DNA from: Oegoconia quadripuncta
Taxonomy: Eukaryota > Arthropoda > Insecta > Lepidoptera > Autostichidae
Assembly (NCBI GenBank): GCA_949316235.1
Contig: OX438758.1
Coordinates: 3,257,731 to 3,321,730 of the forward strand
DNA length: 64,000 bases
Direction: 5' to 3'
The first letter of the stretch is position 1. Every line of letters begins with the position of its first letter. This document shows, one piece after another, positions 56,764 through 64,000 of this stretch. The position numbers were made by a program, and so were the translations under genes. The notes under the pieces were generated by a model. The model had not been told where the DNA came from, searched no databases, and saw only the letters and a program-made list of their open reading frames with translations.

Positions 56764-57292
56764 ATTGCTGCTCAATCACAGCGAAACGGATGAACGGATT
56801 TGGATGAAATTTGGTATATAGGTAGATGGATGACATAAGATATTTTTGTCGCGATTAAGTGAGTAGTACCCACGTGATACTTAGCATACGTGACGGGTAA
56901 TTTCTCGGACGGAACGGAGACGGGACGGGTATAGTTCCTAACGTGAAAGTGGTTTTAAAACATACGTACAGTGACGGTGTTCAACGATAGTCGTGCTAGT
57001 GCTGCAACCATATTTCAGCACAAAATGTTCGATTTTACTTTTGAAGAACTAGCAATGGTTGCCGTAGCATTAGATGAAGAAGATGCCATAACGATGTTTT
57101 TTCTATTGCCGTCCTGTTCCGCCCGTGTTTCTCGCCACGTGTATTTTATTGCTATGTTTTTAAATGCAACGATGTCAAAAAATCGTCCCGTTCCGTCCGG
57201 CACGAGAATAAACACGTCACGTATGCTAAGACCTTTAAACATACCCGCGATAAAATTATTCCACGCAGGCGAAGCTGCGGGCGGAAAGCTAG
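56764..57292 (+). mobile_element. Helitron (Lep1-like) carrying a nested MITE
   Basis: Left part 56764-56879 (CTCAATCACAGCGAAACGGA, GATTTGGATGAAATTTGG) and right part 57231-57292 (GAAGCTGCGGGCGGAAAGCTAG, then T) together match the copy at 13863-14095; the MITE at 56880-57230 interrupts them. The 5' TC end is lost. Confidence 0.75.
56880..57230 (+). mobile_element. TIR element, 351 bp, with start of a transposase-like ORF
   Basis: Perfect 15-bp terminal inverted repeat CTTAGCATACGTGAC, continuing as an imperfect repeat to about 47 bp (GACGGAACGG...). An ATG at 57025 starts MFDFTFEELAMVAVALDEED, which resembles the N-terminus of some Harbinger-type transposon proteins, then the frame runs into the right end. 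An internal-deletion derivative of a larger element is likely. Target duplication is not clear. Confidence 0.7.
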
Positions 57293-57423
57293 TCTATTTG
57301 TATGTACATTTGTTGACCAGTGTCCGTGCGTCATTTGAGGCTCCACTGAAAACCAGCGTTGTAGTGAACGGCTACAACCCATGTTGAGTTGGAGACCGTT
57401 TTGACTCCACCTTGCGACACCGA

Positions 57424-57525
57424 CAATTAGATGGCAAACACAATGTTATTTATTGCATGTGTCTCGACTGTGTAATATTTGTCATGAGATGGGTTTAAAT
57501 AAATTTTTCTTTCTTTCTTTGTTTC
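57424..57525 (+). repeat. LINE 3' tail with TTTC end
   Basis: Same as 32918-33030: ATTAGATGGCAAACACAATG to TTTCTTTCTTTCTTTG. Confidence 0.65.
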
Positions 57526-57960
57526 TATTATAAAAATTGCTTATCTTTGATCTACATAAATGGCATGTAAACTAGATGTTAGTTCGACATTAAACATACT
57601 CAAATAAAAAGCTTTTAATGCTCCGTCATGATTTTCACATACTATAGTATAACCGTGTATGCAAAATCTCGTATCTATGCTATTAACCGTTGAAGAGATC
57701 CGTCTTGTGGAGACAATCCTGACTGCAGCATCAGGTCATCGTGGTAATCATATTTAACTATCAAAACAAACCGTGTGTACAAAATTTCGTATCCGCCGTA
57801 CTAAGAGTTCCACCCGTGAGGAGACGATCCTGCCTACAGCATGAGTTCCTGTTTATCATATATTAGGTCCTCACCTATGAAATTGGCGTTTTGTATGACG
57901 AATTTCATTAAGACTGTTTCCTCCATACAAACATTTTTGATTTTTTTTTGGGAACGGCAA
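57526..57960. other. Intergenic, nothing recognised
   Basis: No repeat with a second copy in the window; no gene. Confidence 0.3.
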
Positions 57961-58480
57961 ATTCAAATTTAGCTAAACTTTGTCTATATTATCGGATGTT
58001 CGGCGAGAAATAGCTAGCTCCATTGAAAGAGCTATACTTGAGAGTGATGCTCGCCACCCGATGTACCAGTATTCAACAGTGCCCCAAAGACTCCAGAGTC
58101 GTAATAGCTTTTTGAAGTGCGTTGCTCCCGTACAAGGTGTGGCTTCGGATGCTCGCTGCAGCTTGTGGCGGCAAAGATACTCTCTTGCGTCGTTCCTCCC
58201 GCTCAAGGAGTCTCTTCCTCCTGGACACGATTTGCCATGGCCAACATGGAAATCCTTAAATCGGCTTCGAACTCAGGTTGGCCGCAGCAAAGATAATCTG
58301 TGCAGGTGGGGCTCCTCCGATGGTGGGAGTGATCGATGCGAGTGCGGAGTCTCCCCACAGACAATGGATCACGTATTGTCTTGCCCCGCGTGTCCTGACA
58401 GCTGCACCTTTAACGACCTTCTTAACGCCACAGACAGTGCTGTTAGAGTGGCTAAGTTTCGGTCCAATAAAATTTGAAAA
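57961..58480 (+). pseudogene. Non-LTR retrotransposon C-terminal domain with zinc knuckle
   Basis: Open frame of 165 codons (57980-58477). DNLCRWGSSDGGSDRCECG then SPQTMDHVLSCPACP forms a C-x-C...H-x4-C knuckle, as at the C-terminus of LINE proteins. The RT domain is missing. A shorter related piece is at 60683-60800. Confidence 0.65.
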
Positions 58481-58935
58481 GAAGAAGATCGGATAACATT
58501 AAGTTAAGTATAGGCAGCGTTAATTTTTAAAAGTAACCGCTTTATAAAAGTATCAGCGAAACTAAGAAATGATTATGGAAAGCACATGAAAAGAGCTCTG
58601 TTCAAATTTTTTTTATTATGTGATTTAGCCCAGGAATTAAAAAATATTTCACGTGAAACCTTGAAATAATATTCCATTTTCCAAATAAAAATCAAATTTG
58701 GATATAGCTTTGAAAATCGCAGGAATTGGTATATATGATTAACAAAGAAAAAAAACTCCAATTTCACAGGTAAAGACCCAATATATTGTATTGTCATCAG
58801 AACTGAACGCCTATACAAAATTTCAGCTACTTAGATAAAGAAGACATGGTTCTAATTCGATTTCCGTATTTTGAACTGACATAAATACGTACAGAGGAAT
58901 ACAAGCTTGAAAAAAACAGCTGTTTTAGACCAGGA
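58481..58935. other. Intergenic, nothing recognised
   Basis: A+T-rich. An 81-codon minus-strand frame (58573-58818) has low-complexity composition and no motif. Confidence 0.3.
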
Positions 58936-58939
58936 TATG

Positions 58940-59845
58940 ACGTTACCTTAGCGCGTCACAATGACGCATGATGGGCCCGTATAATTTTTGGGTCGCTTGA
59001 AACGTATAGCAATTCCCGTCTTAATAGACATTTACGTTACCTTAACTAGCTCTCGTATGAGCTCTATTACCTGTAATAGGCACAGGAATTACCATACAGT
59101 AGCTCAACTTCACACAAAAGTAGCATATAGGAATCTAGGTTTTATACTGAGACAAACACGTACATTCACAAACATGAGAGCGGTCAAGGCTTTATATGAT
59201 GCTCTAGTGCAGAGCCACCTGGAGTATGGTGCAGGTGTGTGGGCCCCACATGAGGCTAAATACAAAATAATGCTGGAACGGATTCAAAACAAGTTCGCCC
59301 GTCAATTATATTTAAAATTATATGGCGTTTACCCATTTACCCATTGATGTATCCAACCCTATTCGTGCTGGGTATGGTTGGTTACAACAAACTGGAGACA
59401 CGAAGAGACTTCCAATTGGCATTAATAATACTTAAATTAATTAGGGGAGTAGATTGCAATCCAGGTATCCTGGAAAATATAAAACTGTGTGTACCTGATG
59501 AGTACGTCACGCGACGGCGGCGGCCTCGACTGCTGGCGGTGCCGAGCGGGCGCACCAACTTGTTGAGGAAGGCTCCCTTGACGCGAGCGATTCAAATTTT
59601 AAACGAGGTAGCGGAGAGAATAGACTTGTTCTCATGTCCTCTGAGTGAATTCACAAAAGTCGCGCTATATGTTGTATGTTATATAAGTAGCTAATGATTA
59701 GTATGCCTAAATTACAATTTTATTGTTTTATATATTAACTATTATACTATTTAGCTGGTTCGTACATTATTGCATTGGTTTCGACTGTAATGATAATGTA
59801 TCGTAACAATAATAATAAATAAATAAATAAAATAAAACTAAATAG
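58940..59845 (+). pseudogene. Jockey-like LINE reverse transcriptase C-terminal part, frameshifted
   Basis: First frame (58988-59347) encodes RNLGFILRQTRTFTNMRAVK, ALYDALVQSHLEYGAGVWAP; a second frame (59344-59694) continues with LGMVGYNKLETRRDFQ and RTNLLRKAPLTRAIQILNEV. One shift separates them at about 59345. The end is an AATAATAATAAATAAATAAA tail. Confidence 0.75.
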
Positions 59846-59847
59846 GT

Positions 59848-60168
59848 AAACCGCCTCCGTGGCTCAATGTAAACATCACTGGGTTTACGATTCAGAGGTC
59901 GCGGGTTCGAACATGTTTTAAGTACTCAGTTTGGTTGGTGGTAGGGCATTTTAAATGTCCGCCTGGCTAACTACCACCATCTTATCTAAATCTGCCGCCA
60001 AGCAACAATGTTAATAGCATTGTTGTGTTCCGGTTGTCAGAGGTAAGATAGCCAGTCCTCCAAATGTGTTGGGGTTTCAGGGTCAGTACGCTTCCACCTT
60101 CGACCTCATCTTCACTTAACATCACGTGTGATTGGGGTTAAGTATCAACCCGTTGTGCATAAAAAAAA
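59848..60168 (+). repeat. SINE-A, near full length
   Basis: AAACCGCCTCCGTGGCTCAA head, B box partly deleted after GCGGGTTCGA, poly(A) end. Begins close after the LINE tail at 59845. Confidence 0.87.
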
Positions 60169-60292
60169 GGTGTGATGATTCACTCGGAAGATAACGGAAC
60201 CTAGCTGCAGTCGGTTATTTTGACATATTTAGAGGGTTTTATTTCGTCATCCAGACAAAACTAAACCCTCTATTCCACTTGGCCTCGATTTT

Positions 60293-60569
60293 GATAATAA
60301 ATAAATAAGTAAATATCTTTGCACATACACACAGCGCCATCTGGCTCCACACTAAGCAACTAGGCTTGTATTATGGACACCAGATGGTTGACAAACTACA
60401 CAAATACATTTTTTTTTGTAAATAAATACATAAATAAATGAAAAACATCCATAACTCGGGAACACATGTCTGTATTCATCATACAAACATATGCCCCTAG
60501 CGGGATTCGAACCCGCGACCTTTTGGTATAGCAGTCAGAATTTTTAACCACTTCACCAAACAGGTCGTC
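60293..60569 (-). repeat. SINE-C, full length
   Basis: AATAAATAAGTAAATATC tail, GCGCCATCTGGCTCCACAC body, B box GGGATTCGAACCCGC, head to AACAGGTCGTC. Confidence 0.88.
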
Positions 60570-60578
60570 ATCTTAAAT

Positions 60579-60800
60579 ACATAAAAGCTTCGAGCATACC
60601 AATGAGTTTTTAATCTTAATTTAATCACTTAATGTGCTATCCGACTGCTTTTAAACGGTGAAGGAAAACATCACGGGGAAACACAAACTATGAGGCATTG
60701 TTATGCTGCCCTGCCTGTCCCGACACTTGTATGCTACAGGACCTCTACAATGCCACACACAATGCCGTACGCTTGGCCATGTTATGCTCTTAGAGAATTT
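60579..60800 (+). repeat. SINE-D middle piece joined to a LINE knuckle fragment
   Basis: 60579-60677 matches the SINE-D body (GAGCATACCAATGAGTTTTT, CGACTGCTTTTAAACGGTGA). 60683-60800 encodes LLCCPACPDTCMLQDLYNAT, related to 58380-58440. Confidence 0.6.
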
Positions 60801-61070
60801 CATGTACTCTAACACAACATAACTCGACAACACAATAACATCAAGAATCCTAAGTATTACTACTCAAAGACACTATACCTCCCCCGCCAGTTTATCACCC
60901 TTGTTTAAGGGGTACGCCCGAGAGTACTTATTCCTCGGTTGCCACGTAATGTACGTACGCACAGAAATGTCGCTGTCGCTGCTATGGAGTGTCGGACAGC
61001 TGCTAACACAATCAGTGCCATACCTGTCAAAATTACATTTGCTATGTACGCGAAGTGACGTGCTATTTGA

Positions 61071-61345
61071 CGACGTGTTTGGTGTAGTGGTTAGAAACTC
61101 TGGTGCTATACCAAAAGGTCGCGGGTTCGTATCCCGCTAGGGGCATATGTTTGTATGATGAATACAGATATGTGTTCCCGAGTTATGGATGTTTTTCATT
61201 TATATATGTATTTATTTACAAAATGTAAATGTATTTGTGTAGTTTATCAACCATCTGGCATCTATAATACAAGCCTAGTTGTTTAGTGTGGAACTAGATG
61301 GCGCTGTCTGTATGTGTATAGATTTATTTATTTATTTATTTATTT
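61071..61345 (+). repeat. SINE-C, full length (reference copy)
   Basis: tRNA-like head with A box (TGGTGTAGTGGTTAG) and B box (GGGTTCGTATCCC), body with ATCAACCATCTGGCATCTAT and AACTAGATGGCGCTGTC, and a TTTATTTATTTATT tail. Confidence 0.87.
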
Positions 61346-62039
61346 TCGGGAAACACTGACAGTCGTTACACTATAATGTAAAGTAGTACAAAATAGTCAT
61401 TGCATAGACAGAAATAGTCTTCACAGATAGTCATACACAGAAACACAGCAAAATATATGTTTGGGAAATAGTACATTTTATGATATTTTATTTAAGAAGC
61501 GTTACAGGATTAGCAGATAATATTTAGATCTATACAGGCAAATATATGAATATTAAATATAATATTAAATATATAATATAAATTAAATACATAAAATAAA
61601 AAAATAAAATAAAATAATTGTAAACATTAGTAATGATAATACAATATAATTCATTATATATAGGTATATATATGATAGGTAAATAAAGATATTTATTTAT
61701 TATTTAGTGTGAGATTGCTTTTCCACTTTACTATTCTTTCTGTAGTACAAGGCTTGTGTTACTGCTTTCCCTTAGCTGTGTAAATAGTCTATTAAGCTCT
61801 TTATGACACAGACTAGCTGTTTACAAATATCCAATTACGCCAGCATAGTTAGGTGTGTTTATCTGAATATACTCGGTCAATTTGGAACAACGATCACTAT
61901 AACTACACAGATATGCTAGTAGGTAGATACAAATACCTATAGATTAAAAAAAAAATGATTATCTGGATACGCGTTTGACCACAATCCAATAGAATCCCTC
62001 CGAAGCCTGTTAGTCTATCGTTCAATCTAGCAAATACGC
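61346..62039 (-). repeat. A+T-rich LINE-like 3' sequence, otherwise unassigned
   Basis: After the TTTATTTATTTA run, TTTTCGGGAAACACTGACAG and the following A+T-rich bases look like a minus-strand LINE 3' UTR. A LINE-F trace (GGATACGCGTTTGACCACAA) lies at 61964-61983. No gene. Confidence 0.4.
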
Positions 62040-62135
62040 TTTTTTTTTATGTGAGAGGGCGGCAAACGAAGCATGCGGGTCACCTGATGAAAGCAATCAC
62101 CGCCGCCCATGGACACCCGCAACACCAAAAGGGTA
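62040..62135 (-). repeat. LINE-E 3' tip
   Basis: GTGAGAGGGCGGCAAACGAA to CGCAACACCAAAAGGGT. Confidence 0.8.
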
Positions 62136-63394
62136 TTATTGCATAATCAAGGAAATTAGCGTACTTATTGAATATTTTATTGAAACTATAAATTGGGCAG
62201 CCTTATCGTTAACAGCAATTACTTGCAGGCACTCTTCGATAGACGAAAATCGATAGGATTCAGGATACAAAGAAGTAGTTGAGTGGACGGAAAAAATATG
62301 AATACAATAAATTATTAAACACAATATACCTACTTATGTTAGTCGGGAAGAGCGTACTAAGTCGAGAGTGGGTAATTAGGACTCACGGGATTTTTTTTTA
62401 ATCGACTTTTTTATACTGTGAGTAATTTAATCGGTCACTATTGTAGGGCGGGTCGAGATTTCTTTTTTCGGAAATAAAAATTTTCATCCCTTGCAATACG
62501 TGTGAGTAGCAACCCTAAGAATCCGATTTCGGCTTAGTACCGTTTTCGACTAATATATTGACCTAGATAATCGAAATTTGGTATAAATGTAGCCAGAAGA
62601 AAATGTTGGCCCAAATATAGAAGTGAAATTAGAAAAGTACATTTTAGATATAAAATGCCATCGGTCATCCATCTGATTGACCGCGATAGACATTGCTTAA
62701 CTTTGCTAATTGATATCGAATGACAAATGCGTCTGAGCCACGGATTCATCTCAAAACTCTTTCTCCAGACTTAGATTATTTTTCTCTAATGGTTAAAGTT
62801 AAAGACGAAACTGAATGTTACACGTAATATGATGTCAAAGGTAACCACTTAGGCCACCAAACTTGAGGCAGAGACACATTAAACCTCGACCCGCATCAGT
62901 AAACAAACCTGTCTATTAACGAACGTCACTGAAAAGGAAGAAGTAAATTTAGTTTTATTTTTGGCGGTGTATCCCAAAGACAAATTGCTAAAAGGCATTC
63001 CAAAATAAAATAAATAAATAGTGCACTAAAAGCATTATCAATTAGCTGATTGGGATACTGTAGAAGTAGAAAAACTCCCAGTCGGTGTTTTAAATTCATT
63101 GAGAAGTTCGAACTTATTACTGCACATTACCATTCGGGGTTTGTTTGGAAACTCCAAGATGGTGTGGCGCAGTGTTGGGAAACAACGAACTAGTTTGTCC
63201 ATATCGATGTTATAAAAATGTAGCAGTTTTATTTATTTATTTTCAATGTAAGGAATCGATAAAGTGAAGGAAAAGAGAAGATTTTCTACAGGGCTGTTGG
63301 TAGTCTATCAATTGATAATGACCCATTTTTGTCTTTAGAAAACTTCTTTAGTGCGATCTCTGATTTGTAGGCTAATCTCAACATTATTATAGTG
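62136..63394. other. Intergenic, nothing recognised
   Basis: Short minus-strand frames (62136-62324, 62534-62749) without motifs. This is the longest stretch of the right flank with no recognisable repeat. Confidence 0.35.
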
Positions 63395-63696
63395 TTTTTT
63401 TTTTTTAATTTTTTATGCATAACGAGTTTGCACTTGACCGCAATCACACCTGATGTTAAAAATGAAGATGAGGTCGAAGGTGGAAGCGTACTGACCCGGA
63501 AACCCCAACAGATTTGGGGGACTGGCTATCTTATCTCTGACAACCAGAACACAACAACGCTATTAACATTGCTGCTTGGTGGCAGATTTAGATAAGATGG
63601 AGGTAGCTAGCCAGGCGGACATTTAAAATGCCCTACCACCAACCAAACCGAATACTTAAACACGTAAACCCAATGTAAGGAGAGCCGGAGGCGGTT
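63395..63696 (-). repeat. SINE-A copy with deletion in the head
   Basis: Complete body; the tRNA-like head lacks the B box and retains only AAACCCAATGTAAGG and GCCGGAGGCGG. Confidence 0.85.
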
Positions 63697-63740
63697 TTTT
63701 ACTTTAAAGTTTATAGTACTTTAAAGTTATTATAATATGT

Positions 63741-64000
63741 GGCAATAACACGTGGAAGTCATTTAGGCACTACAACGAAATAACTCGGAGCACTAGGTAA
63801 AGTATCTAGTCTTTATAACATCAATTACTAACTTTCGATATCTCGTGTTTGATTTCGCAAATAAATCTCATGTGGCTATAATACGATGAAGTCATTTAGG
63901 CACTACAACAAATATACACGGAGAACTATATTGAGTGTCTAGTATGTAACCATCAATTATTAACCTTCTATATCTCGTAGTTGATAGAAATAGATCTACT
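63741..64000. repeat. Tandem repeat, unit about 133 bp, cut by window edge
   Basis: TCATTTAGGCACTACAAC starts at 63759 and again at 63892. The following blocks (CATCAATTACTAAC / CATCAATTATTAAC; ATATCTCGTG / ATATCTCGTA) recur in the same order. The second copy is cut by the window end, so more units may follow. Confidence 0.75.

Overview
This window is almost certainly nuclear DNA from a moth or butterfly. It is A+T-rich, its genes have spliced exons with GT/AG borders, and it is full of repeats typical of Lepidoptera: several tRNA-derived SINE families, 5'-truncated non-LTR retrotransposons (RTE-like and Jockey/CR1-like), short Helitrons that start with TC and end in GCTAG, small TIR elements and long microsatellites. 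The species cannot be named from the sequence alone.

The only intact protein genes found are three tandem, same-strand M14 zinc carboxypeptidase genes in the central part. CP1 spans 21577-28447 (6 exons, 437 aa), CP2 spans 31583-35714 (6 exons, 435 aa) and CP3 spans 40636-48382 (5 exons, 415 aa). All three encode a signal peptide, an activation propeptide and a carboxypeptidase A/B fold, as digestive (midgut) procarboxypeptidases do. CP1 and CP2 share exon lengths 68/210/106/123/192 nt exactly and keep every catalytic residue; their main visible difference in the specificity pocket is Gly versus Gln at the position equivalent to CPA 255. CP3 is an older, diverged paralogue. Its frame is open and its splice sites are good, but two zinc-binding histidines, the substrate-binding Arg127, Tyr248 and the catalytic Glu270 are all replaced. 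It therefore looks like a secreted, catalytically dead pseudo-carboxypeptidase sitting beside two active ones. GATAA motifs lie just upstream of all three start codons, which would fit gut-specific GATA-factor control.

Layout: 1-21.5 kb is intergenic and repeat-rich (TG microsatellite, a decayed Harbinger-type transposon with a transposase remnant, a 46-bp minisatellite, abutting Helitrons, a 350-bp TATTA array inside a LINE 3' UTR, a hAT-like MITE inside a SINE, and a local duplication near 19-20 kb). The carboxypeptidase cluster occupies 21.5-48.4 kb, with LINE and SINE pieces in its introns and spacers. The stretch 48.4-64 kb is again intergenic repeats, including an 8-bp tandem array, an inverted SINE pair, a MITE carrying the start of a transposase-like ORF inside a Helitron, and a tandem repeat that runs off the right edge.

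Repeat names used here (SINE-A to SINE-D, LINE-E to LINE-G) are local labels based on similarity between copies seen inside this window; no database was searched.
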